Assembly: GCF_000003195.3 (NCBI RefSeq)
Contig: NC_012871.2
Span: 46,757,110-46,821,109 of the forward strand
Direction of reading: 5' to 3'
Source of the DNA: Sorghum bicolor
Taxonomy: Eukaryota; Streptophyta; Magnoliopsida; Poales; Poaceae
Length of the DNA: 64,000 bases
Below, piece after piece: positions 44,701 through 56,700 of this stretch. The notes below the pieces were generated by a model. It made no database searches and was not told the origin of the DNA. It worked only from the letters and a program-made list of their open reading frames with translations. The position numbers and the translations under genes were made by a program. Position 1 is the first letter of the stretch; the number at the start of each line of letters is the position of its first letter.

Positions 44701-47700
44701 CCGGAGGCATGCCCAGGCCAGCTGCGATGGCAGCAGCGGCACCCCGGGCGTGGGCAGCCGCGGTGGCCGCGTCGGGCGCGTCCTGGTCGCCAGCCAGAGC
44801 GGCCTGAAGGCCAGCTCCGGGCGCGGTCGCCTGCAGGCGGACGTCGGATGCGGCTCCGTCCGCATCCGCGCGGGCGCCGTCCGCATCCGCGCGAGCGCCA
44901 TCCTAGGCGGCGTCCGCCGGCTCCGCGCGCGCGGCCAGAGCCGCAGCCGCGCCGGCGGCCAGGCCAGCAGCTGCGCCAGAAGAAGTAGAGGCAAGGGCGG
45001 CGGCTCTGGGCAGCGTCTGCTGCGCGATTTGCGCCCAGGAAGAGAGGAGGAGAGGAGGGAAGTGGTTGAAGTAGAAAGGAGGAGGAGGGGGATCAGGCCG
45101 GCCGGCCATGGCCGCCGGCGGCGCGCCAGCCAGAGGTGGCGGCGGCTGGGGTGGGCAGGGAGCAGGGGAGGAAGAAAACCCTAAGCTGATACCATGTTAG
45201 ACTTTCTGATTTCATTATTGGGCTAACCCTAATCAGAGTGGCCATATAGTTAGGGATACATGGGCCTCATGGGCCTAGCCTCATGGGCCTAATACTCATA
45301 TACTCTAACAACAACGCCCCTGGCTAGACTTTAACCATTACAAAGACTTGAAGTACCTATGGGGAAAGGTTATGGGTGGAAATGTTGTCCCCTGCTTCAC
45401 AAACCAGCTACATATTATTGTAATGTGAGTGGTGTTCTACTTCATACAGCCTAAAATCTGCTGGTAAAAACCGATACATATAAATTTTCCAGAGATATAG
45501 GAAATGTATTTCACATAATCAAATTTCTCTGTTTCCAAGTAATAGATCTTTTTCCAGATTTTATTACTTCTAAGTTTATATGTTTCAATTTGACCTTACT
45601 GGCAGCAAACAGAACAGACCCACCACCAACTATTCATAGCTTCAGGGTGTTAAGACCATGGCTCTACTATGAGTCTATGACAGTAAGTATAACAAACCAA
45701 GTTTGAAGAGTAAGTCAACGTTAATGGAAATAGATATTACCAATAATGTCCTTGTAAGAAGCTCTTGTATTATTCTCTTCTTGCAAAGCATTTGTAAGTT
45801 TCAAATTAATTTTCTGCAGAACTAATTCTTGGTTCTCAATGTCTTCCTTCAATCGCTGCAGAATTAAAAAAGACAGTAAATTGATGAGATACTAGCTTAC
45901 ATAATGATTGGTTGCAATGCAGTAAAGTGGTAATCGAGAACAAACCGTCATTTCAGCTACTAGCTCAGAGGTATCTACAGCAGCAGCATGACTATTGTCA
46001 ACAGAAATTTTCTTGGTGTCATCCAACTGCGCCTTTTTACGCTCCAGATGCAACTCCTCATCTTCTCTTTTTCTCTGCGGAACATGAGGGGTTGCTATCA
46101 GAAAACTTATTGCAGCTTATAACAACAAAAGTTCACAGCAACTTGAATTTTACCTTTAACTGTCTCAATTCTAAATTGATGCTGTCTCGATCAGCAACTA
46201 ATTTCCTTTTGCGATCCAACCTCTCTGAGTTTATTTGCTTAATTTCAGTAACTTCCTGCTCCATTTCAGTTATTTTATCTTCTAGAGAAGTGCACAAACG
46301 ACCAGCTCTCCAGTTCCTATTTGGAGGAAGAACAGTCTGAACAGAACCTCTACAAAACCTGCAATCAATTAAAACAGAATCAAGAACTCAACATTTCTTT
46401 TCTGAAAGACACTTTAGAACAGCCAATGTCTTTTGAAGGTTGCCAATTTATATCCTGGACTTCCAACATCCACAATATCACCACTTCCACAGCAATGTTT
46501 TCAAGACGTCCGATTAATCGCGATTAATCGCGACTAATCGTCCTGGACGGTTGAAGGTACTCGACCAGGCCTCCGACTTGGCCAGAACGACCAGGAAACT
46601 GGTCGTCCGATTAGTCGTCGACCAGTCGCGATTAATCGTCCGTCCAGGTTGTCTGGCGTCCAGTCAGGAGATGGTCCAGTCAGTAGATGGGCTGCATCTT
46701 AGAGTTGGGCCTAGCTTGCTGCCTTATATTTTGACCCAAGCCCATTAGGGTTTATGTTATCTACCCCTCACTCATTTCAGCACAACACATTCACTCCTCT
46801 CCTCTCCTCCCGTCCAGCAGCAGCAGCCACCTCCATTGCTGCCCTCCTCTCCTCTCCTCTCCTCCCTTCTGTCTCCCAGCTCCTCCTCCTCTCCTCTCCT
46901 CTCCTCTCCTCCCTTCCGTCTCCCAGCTTCTCCTCCCTCCCTTCCAGCTGCCCTCCCTCTCTTCCTTGCGGCTGCTGCTGCAAGCGTGCAGCTGTGCAAG
47001 GGAGGAGGACTGCACGACGAAGATGCTCCCTTCAAGCCTGCAGCTGTGCAAGGGAGGAGGACTGCACGACGAAGATGCTCCCTTCAAGCGTGCAGTGTGC
47101 AGCAGCCAGCAAGACAAGAAAGGGCTCTGCAGCAGCCAGGTAAGTGGCCAGCTGACCTATCTAGACTCTAGAGCCTAGAACATGTATATATATATATATG
47201 GTATAATGTGTATTGTATATAGCTACATAATATATATGGTATATATCAGTCCCCATATGTAGGGGACGACCAGGACGACCAGGGGACTCGTCCAGGGTCG
47301 ATTAATCGTCCTGGACGACAACTAATCGTCCTGGACGACCTGGACGGTCCCCCAGCGTCCAGACACGACCAGCCGTCTTGAAAACATTGTTCCACAGCCA
47401 AACTTATTGCAGCTTATAACAACGGAAGTTAATCACGTGAACATCTGACTCACTGATCATCTCAATAAAGTTGTTCATCGATACAGTGATACTTTTGTCC
47501 TACCTAAGGCCCTGTTTAGATTGGAGATGAAAATTTTTTGGATGTCACATCAGATGTGTCGGAAGGATGTCGGGAGGGATTTTTAGAAACTAATAAAAAA
47601 ACAAATTACATAGCTCGTTAGGAAACTGCAAGACAAATCTATTAAGTATAATTAATCTATCATTAGCACATGTGGGTTACTGTAGCACTTAAGGTTAATC

Positions 47701-50700
47701 ATAGAGTAACTAGGCTTAAAAGATTCGTCTCACGATTTTCAACCAAACTGTGTAATTAGTTTATTTTTTTATATACATTTAATGTTCCATGCATGTGTCC
47801 AAAGATTCGATGGGATGGATGAAAAAATTTTGGGTGGGAAACTAAACAGGGCCTAAGCATACCTTTTAAAAGATCTACAGTGTTCAGTATTCACACATAC
47901 AGAAACTAGATAAATGCTAGAGTGGAAAAGAGTATGACCAAAACATGATCCAAAAAATAGCAGTACCAATGGGACATACATTTTGCAACCATCAGAAGCA
48001 TATACTTCCTTCAGATTTCGTATCCTCTGATCAAATGCAACAGACTTTCCCATTGCATAATCTCGAACTAGGACCTGCCTCTCTGCATGGCCCTGAAATA
48101 GTGGTCTTTTTAGCAGAGTGGTCACAAACTATTATTAAAACAGAAGCATCTGAACCCAAAAAAAAATGGTTATTGACAACTATAAATAAACAAATTAGTG
48201 AAGTGTACATGACGCATTACCTGATCCACTAATACATTTAATATAGTAGGAATTTCTGAATGAATAACTGAAAGTACTGTCGGGTTTGGTGTTGAAGGAA
48301 GCAAATGATCTGGAATTTCAACCCTATTCAAAGATGGAATAAAATTCATCAGAGACAGCTAAAGATGAACAGAATAGAACAATCGTCTTACCGTGGTTTT
48401 GTGAAGTCATATATAATAATTTGAAGATTGCGGTAGTTCACTTCTTTCGCACATTCTCGTAAAACAAGTGAATCCTTATGACATGAGACAATAAAAGCAT
48501 CTAATAACCTCCCTAATGCATAATCAATTGCAACGGACCAGTAGTCGCTTGCCAGTTGCTGCATCAAAGCAAACAATGCAAGGTAGTGAATCCTGTTGTG
48601 GACAGGTATAGTAATCAAAAGAGACATGACAACAGTCAAAGCTAGTTATGGCATACCAAATGACATCCTATTGGACCAATAGGAGAGCATTTGAATCTAC
48701 TATTGTGTCTCTCTATTGATTTATAGAGGCTCTGAACTCTCTCTCCTCCAAAGGCTGTTAGCTGCAAAGGAGCATGACTAGTTGCTACAATTAATTTATA
48801 CAACCAAATAGTTGCTACTGAAAAAGTCAGAAAACACAGCATGATAAGAAGTAGAAATATTTCATGCTTAATGAAGCACCGGATATTACTTTGTCACGTT
48901 GGCGTTGGCGTAGATCATCAATTTGAGACTTCAGTTGATTGATCCTACGTCCATCTTCTTCTATCTGCAAAGTATATGCAACAGAAACAGTACAATACCA
49001 CAAGGATCCAAGTCAAAGAGGCTGACACCATAAACATAGCAGCACAGACAAAATTTCATGTGGTGCAGATAATTGTGACTACTCAAATTATTCCCCTAAG
49101 CTGAAGCCATGTCACTCACTAGGGAGGAGTTATACTTCTGGATTTTGGCCAGGGCCTAGGGGCATCTCATTTTTCCTTGCCCTTGGCCAGACAGCAGTCA
49201 GTTGGAGTCCTCTTTTCCGCTTGGTTAGGTCAAGGTTGTTCAATGTTTTCAAGGGCGTGCATGTAAACCTAATTGTGTTCATGTGGGTGTGCTTGTCAGG
49301 GTTCTTGCCCCTTTTTCTTCTTAACATTCCTTCCATCTAATTCTGATAAGCACATAAGTGTAAAAAAATGTTTCTCAAATCGATTGTGTCGTAGGAGATG
49401 TGGGTGCCCATTGTGCCTCAAGCGAGACAGACAGCACTTTGGTTTTGCTCGGAGATTGAAAATGTGGCGACACAACTGCTCCTCATCTGCCCGGGAGTCC
49501 AAGCTGAATAAATCCCGAGTGTTGAGTAGCGTGGATCACTCAGAACATTGGCATGCTAGTGTGCAGGAGTTGACAGGACCAGAGCAACCATTTTGAGACA
49601 TATGGCGACAGCCAAGCGTGCTGGGCACCAAGGCCAAGATGTAGCATACTACAGTGCCAATTAGTGATCTCCTTGGTCTCAGTGTCCAGATCTTAGTCAT
49701 TGACTAAAAGCAGATCGAGTATAATTATTAGACGTGTATTGTCCCGTTGTATCTGGACATGTTGTAATCCAAGCCCCATTGGGCTATCAGAAGTTATTAA
49801 GACCCACTTGAGTTTGCTGCCACCACAGAATTTGGGACATTGGTGGCTCATTTATATGTTGACAAGTGTCGCTTCATGTTTTGCAAAAAACTCCTCTATC
49901 TTTCCAAAAACCAACCCGCAGTCCAGAGACATTCCAACAATCTCGCTCCTCCCGCACCTTGGCTCGGTCATGAGCTTGGGGACAATCGAAACCCTAGCCA
50001 CCATCGCCTCCTCCGTCCTCTGGGTCCTCCCTAGCCGGCGTCGCCTCTTCCCTCCTCTCTCCTCCCCTAGCCATCGACGCATCCTCCCTCCTCCCCTCTA
50101 TGCCTCGTCATGTTGCACGAGCGCACCTGAATCTGCGGGAGAAATGGCGTGCGGCCCTTCCCGGTGGTGTTGCGCCGTGGTCGCCTCTGCTCCCGCTCGT
50201 GGCTCTACGACGACGTTGGGGCTTGCCACACCGCTGGGACATTCTGCTCCCACCTGGTGCCTCCGTGAGATCGAAGGACCCATGCTAGCACTGCCAGATC
50301 CGCTCACCTGATGATCGGGTTCATGCGGACATGGTTGGATCTGCTCGCTTTTAGGTCGAAGTGCCCGGCTGTGAGTTTGGGGACAGTGGCAAGATCTAGC
50401 GTGTATTGTTTTTGTTTTTTTGTTGGCATCCTCTTTAACAATGATGTTAGTATATGCATGAGAAGTCATGTTAGTGTATATGACTCTCTTCTGTTGTATG
50501 CTTGCTGGAACTTTTGTTTGTGATTTCATGTCTCCAAACAGCAGTATCACTGAATGGATATGGAATAGTGAATATGTAGGTATGTATATGATATTCTCCA
50601 AGTGGACTCTGCTTATGCTCCTGACAAAACCAGCTTCCTTTGATTTTGATTTTGATTTATGAATACAGGACGATTCGTACGTTGACACCTACAAGGGTTG

Positions 50701-53700
50701 TCATAGAGGAAGGAACAAGCACCTTTACTGAGAGGTGAGCAAAAGTTCCTCGTATATGGTGTCTTATTGGTCCCATTGTGCCATTTAGAATGAAATCTTT
50801 TAAAAAAATACTCTAGGGAACAGGGAGCATAAGAAATTGCTAGCAAAATCATGCATTCATTTTTTTTTTTGCTATTGTTTACAGATTTTGATCAGATAAT
50901 AATGATACAAGCAAGAGGAGTGGAAGCGGCAATGCAAAAATAAGAAAAATGTAAATGTGGCACATTCAGCACATTGCTAATTGAGCTTTGACTTCTGAAC
51001 TTATAACTGACAGTCTTATGGTGTTGTGAGAAATGGCTCTGTACCATGCCACGGTGTCATGTTCTTTAGGTAAACTCAAAATTCTTTCTATTGAGTGCAT
51101 GATTTTTTTTAATTGATGTATATTATCATGGCCAATGTTTTCTGGTCGGCTGGTCGATCCTGGTCGACCTGGGACCGACCAGGCGATTAATCAGCGACCA
51201 GGTCGATTAATCGACCCTGGTCGTCCCTGGTCGTCCAGGCATATCAGCTGGTCGACCTATATATATACCTCTATATATACACTATATTATACACAATATA
51301 TGAAGCATCAAGACTGCATTACTGTAAACCAACATTCCTCTTCATCTTCAACTCTTTTTTATGTAAACCAACATCTCCTTCTTAACTATTTCTGGAGAAC
51401 TGGGACAACCAACAGCATCTCCATACCCCCCACATATCTGCCTTGTCAAAAAAGCCCAAAAACAGAGCACACAACCTGGTCGTCCATGTCCTAATCGAAC
51501 GATTAATCGCGATAAGTGGACGACTAATCGGACGACCAGGTTTCTGGTCGACCTGGTCGGGTCAGACCTCCTAATCGAGCACTCCTGACCGACCAGGATG
51601 ATTAATCGGACGACCTGAAAACATTGATCATGGGCACAAAATCACTACAGATCCTTGCCATTTTGGTAGCAGTCTGCCAAGGTAGGAGCGGCGTGGAAAG
51701 TCTTTCCCCCCTTCTTGTCATTGCCTTGTTCCTCTGTTGCACTGAATAGTAGCTCACTGCTGAGCTTGCCTAGGCTGATGTGGGCTTGGAGATCACCAAC
51801 CCAAGGTCAGCTTGCCTTGTGGTCATTGCCATATAATTTCACTGTATTTGCTTTGCAAAAGATTTGTCAGTAGAACATTATATACATGTCCCTGTGGACA
51901 TGTTTCCACCTGTTTGAATCCAAAGTTGGTTGTGGTCTTGGTTAGGATAATATATTATAAGTCTTTAATGCTATTGAACCTATGAGACAGCACATGATTG
52001 ATTGTAATACTTCATTAATCTTCTTTGAATTTTTGACAACTAATTAAGAATAGAAAACCACTTGGTTTTGAGAATAAAAAAAAATCATGTCTTCTATGCC
52101 TTAGGTTCAGATACGTCAGATTTTCAACATGCCATTCATGGTTATGCAATAGTGGTTCTTCATACATTCTTACATGGGCCCTCTGAAAGTACCTACTTTT
52201 ACACCCTAAGCTTCTTCTATTGAAAAGTCTTTGGTTCTCAATTCGAAGTAGGTATCTGCTCGATGCCGTGGGGTTGATGGGTTCTTTTTCTTTCTTATTA
52301 ATTGATTTTGTATTCAATGGGTCTTTGGTCAATATTTTCTGAACATTTGAGACTGAGGAATGCAATTCCCATATATTCTTGGGCAAAATGAATCTAGCTT
52401 TTGGTTGCTGGGTTCACTGTCTAAGACTGTAGCTTTTATTTGTGAAATTTAGTAACGTATGATCTGCCTCTTTCTCAGATCAGTACATAGTTTAGAGATC
52501 CATCATATGACACTATACCTGCATAATGATTAATATTAAGCATGGACCGGGTAGGCATACTTCCTACTAACTAAACACGTTAAAGGATCTAGAAAAGTTT
52601 AGCTGAAGCTAACACCGTAAAAAAAACTCAGGCAAATAACAGAAACTGATACTGTTCTCTATCCAGTAAGGAAATTTTCTTGGTTAATTTTCAGGTCACT
52701 CCTAGCTGCATAAAAAGGGATTGTGTCTAAACCATGCTGCTAGCTAAAGCCTGAGGTTAGTCTCATTGCCTCATACAACTGTTGTGTGCTTGATGGTTAC
52801 CTTGTGCATTTTGTTTGGTGCTTTAAATATACTCCCTGATTAGAAGGCATGGAGTAATACATAGTGCGAGCGGATGTTCTTCGTATTATTTAGGTGGCCA
52901 CCTTATTTTTGTCGAGCGCCTTACAATTTGTGTAGAGTTCTGACATGTAATCCAGTGAGGTGAATTAATATTTGTCTTATTTAATACAGTGAGGTGGATT
53001 AGATTTGTCTTACAATTGAATGTTAGGCTAATTGTATACCTTCAGATAGTTAAATAGAGCTTGTGCGCGTCTCTTAGGTATTCTGCGAATTGTATTTTAT
53101 TAGTGGTGATTGGTGTTCCTTATAGTGCTACTAAGAAGACAAGGTTGTATTTTGATTCTGAAATCTAACAATGTAGACAAGACTAACAGTGCATACGTCA
53201 TGATTTAAGAATGCACTAGTGGCGGGTGCGCGCTTCCGCGCACACGTATGGGTATTAATCTGATTGGTTTTAAGTGTGGAGTTAACGTCTTGGTGGGTCG
53301 TCCTACCGTGTTTGCCTGATCAGTCTGGTAGTTCTAAAAAAAATTGCAAAATTTTTTAGATTCTCCGCCACATTGAATTTTTAGATTCTCCGTCACATTG
53401 AATCTTGCGAGTATTAAATATAGATAAAAGAAGTAACTAATTATACAATGTATCTATAATTTGCGAGATGAATCTTCTAAGCCTAGTTAATATTGAACAA
53501 TATTTATCAAATACAAACGAAAATAATACGGTAGCCGTTTTGGAAAAAAAATTATAACTAAACAAAGCCTTTGATAGCACGAGCACACACCTGGGCCGAT
53601 GCAAACGAAAGTGTAAGCTGCGTGGCACACGTATCCTGCAGTCGTCAACACACCATAGCAGGTACAACGCACAGAAAACAATCTGGAAAATGAGGAAGCA

Positions 53701-56700
53701 CGCAGAGCAGAGACGAGAAAAGAAGGCAGACACAGGAGACAGGGTATGGGAAATCGATAGGGACGAAAGGCAGACGAAAGCAACGGGGTCGATGGCCAAC
53801 AGCGGTGCGCCAGAATAAGGCCTTGTTTAGTTCCAAAAAATTTTAGGAAATCGACACTGTAGCACTTTCGTTTGTATTTGACAAATATTGTCCAATCATG
53901 GACTAACTAGGCTCAAAAGATTCGTCTCGTCAATTCCGACCAAACTGTGCAATTAGTTTTTATTTTCGCCTATATTTAATACTTCATGTATACGTTTTAA
54001 GATTCGATGTGACGGGGAATCTGAAAAATTTTGCAAAATTTTTTGGGAACTAAACAAGGCCTAAAGATCGTGCCGACCGATGATCTGAGAAGCGATTCAC
54101 CCTGAAGCGGTGAACAACAACAGGAAGCCAAAGCATTTAAGAAGACCAAGGTCGGAACAGGCAGAACTGCTTCTGCGCACCAACAGTGGTACTAGCGTGG
54201 ACCGTTGATTAGGCAAATCAAGCGGCTGTCCATATTTAGGCTAACGTGGCCACCGCTTCTGCGCAGGAAGCGAACGCATTCTGTGTCTTTAGATATGTCA
54301 TGATTATGTAGCTGAATATAATTCTAGAATCTTAGTTGATACAAATATTTAGGAGTGCATCTGGTTTTGCATTGTGTACATCCCCGCAGGATGTCAGTTC
54401 TAGCCTTGATTTAAGTGTTCCAGATGATTCTCCATCGATAACCAAGACACATAAAAGTGTAACAAGAAAAGGTTTGCAATGCTGAAATAATTTCTATGAT
54501 CATTTTGTGTGCTTGTCGCATCATATTCTTATGTGTATGTAATGTGGTAGTTTAATTCTAGGACTCATGTGTTCCTTGTCAAAGGAACAACAAATAAGCC
54601 TTTTGCTGATAAAGATACTGATTTCAAATACTAACCACTTTATGCTCAGATAACAACCACTTTATGCTTGAAAGATGTGTTGTCTATTTTAGCCCCATTA
54701 AAATTACCCCTTGTTATAATCTATAAATATCATAACTGATGTCCTTTTCTATTTACAGTGCAATCAAATATGCCTAATCTCCAGAAGATGAAGATCACAA
54801 TGCTTTTGACCAGACCAGTTATAGACAGCTATATATGTGTTAGCATAGATGTGACATGTTATGTTGTTGCCTAGCTCTGTGTTTGCAGTCATGAATTCCG
54901 ACCATGAACTATAATATACGACTCGATAAAGTGGTCATGCTTGTAATGAATGGTTGTATAATTTATGGCTGAATAGAACCATGATGGCAGGACACAAACT
55001 GTACTATACGTGATACTCATATTTTGTGCTATGTATCTAATAATATCATATTCTTGATCGATAATGATGATGCCTATGTTTGGTGTCCTATCCATATTTG
55101 TCATCTATAAATTGGTTTTTATTTAGAAATCACTGTAGGGCGCCTGATGTTCGAGTATATATGAAAGGTCACCCCCCCCCCCCCCCCCTTTAAAAGGGGG
55201 GGAGGGGGTTTTCCCAACTCTGGGGCTCTCTACACTCCAAAATCTATTTGGCTCTCGGGGGAACCCTTTACCCCTCTCAAGGTCCAAAACTTTTCCACAA
55301 AAAGGGAAGGGCGAAAAAATTTTTTGCAAACTGAAAAAAAAAAACCGCACCAAGGTCATTCATGGGCACATGGTTTGACCTTAATGGAATGAGGGACTTT
55401 GCAATCGCCCCAACCATGTAATTTGTGAAACGGGGCCCTTTCTCCGCCAATTGCAAAGGTGTCCCGGAAGGTCTAATCAAAAAAAAGGCACCCCAAGAAT
55501 CTCAACAACGGGGCTTCAGGGGGCTCTACTAACCCCAATTGAACGGCACGGGTTCCCAAAAAGTTCCTTCCCCCCCCCCCCCCCGGGGTCAAAAAGTGGG
55601 GGTTTTTTCGGGAAACCCCTTTCCCAAAAGGGGAAANNNNNNNNNNNNNNNNNNNNNNNNNNNNNNNNNNNNNNNNNNNNNNNNNNNNNNNNNNNNNNNN
55701 NNNNNNNNNNNNNNNNNNNNNNNNNNNNNNNNNNNNNNNNNNNNNNNNNNNNNNNNNNNNNNNNNNNNNNNNNNNNNNNNNNNNNNNNNNNNNNNNNNNN
55801 NNNNNNNNNNNNNNNNNNNNNNNNNNNNNNNNNNNNNNNNNNNNNNNNNNNNNNNNNNNNNNNNNNNNNNNNNNNNNNNNNNNNNNNNNNNNNNNNNNNN
55901 NNNNNNNNNNNNNNNNNNNNNNNNNNNNNNNNNNNNNNNNNNNNNNNNNNNNNNNNNNNNNNNNNNNNNNNNNNNNNNNNNNNNNNNNNNNNNNNNNNNN
56001 NNNNNNNNNNNNNNNNNNNNNNNNNNNNNNNNNNNNNNNNNNNNNNNNNNNNNNNNNNNNNAGTGCCTTGGCCAACCCTCAGTGGAGGGCTGTTATGGCT
56101 GACGAGTACAAGGCGCTCATTGATAATGGGACCTGGTGCCTTGTCCCTCGTCCTCCTAGCGCCAATGTTGTGACAGGTAAGTGGATTTTTAAACACAAAT
56201 TCCACTCGGATGGTTCCCTTGCCCGCCACAAGGCAAGTTGGGTGGTTCACGGCTTCTCTCAGTGCCACGACATCAAGTCAAGCCTGCCACAATATGCGTC
56301 GTCCTCAGCCTTGTTGCTTCATGTTCCCAGCCGATCCACCAACTTGACGTGAAGAACGCCTTCTGTCACGGTCATTTGGAGGGGACTATGTATTGCCAGT
56401 AGCCTCCAGGCTTCGTCGACCCTGCTCGCCCTGATGATGTTTGTCTTCTTCTCTATATGGCCTGAAACAGGCTCCTCGTGCATGGTACCAGCGGTGCGCC
56501 ACCCATCTCCGCCTACTCGGCTTCGCCATATCCATCTCCGACATTCCCTCTTTGTGCTCAAAAAGAGGGACACTACCGCCTACCTACTGTTGTACGTCAA
56601 CGACATCATCCTTACGGTGACCTGGTACAGCGCATCATGGCGCGTCTCCACTCTGAGTTCGCCATGACCGACCTCAGAGATTTGCACCACTTCCTCGGCA

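Larger units (their letters stand above)
39610..45310 (-). mobile_element. nearly intact Ty1/copia retrotransposon with 116-bp LTRs
   Basis: Two LTRs differing at one visible base (A/G at about 39652/45237), with 5-bp TSD ACAAC on both sides (39605-39609, 45311-45315), PBS and PPT in place, and a gag-pol reading in the same direction as SMC6. It lies in the SMC6 intron between exons 45741-45855 and 38979-39064. Near-identical LTRs suggest recent insertion, with the caution that 116 bp gives a poor clock. Confidence 0.97.

Noticed and set aside
43046..45184. Plus-strand Arg/Pro/Gly-rich ORFs over the copia gag region
   Set aside because: They are antisense shadows of the GC-rich copia gag-pol and have no domain features.
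46754..47178. Ser/Leu/Pro-rich ORFs in the hAT element
   Set aside because: They come from CTCCT microsatellite and a tandem repeat open in several frames. No protein family.
49700..50311. 203-codon plus-strand ORF in the SMC6 intron
   Set aside because: It begins in a copia LTR fragment and runs through a GC-rich leader-like island. No recognisable domain.
55451..56268. Long ORFs across the N gap
   Set aside because: They consist of unknown residues from N bases plus low-quality sequence.
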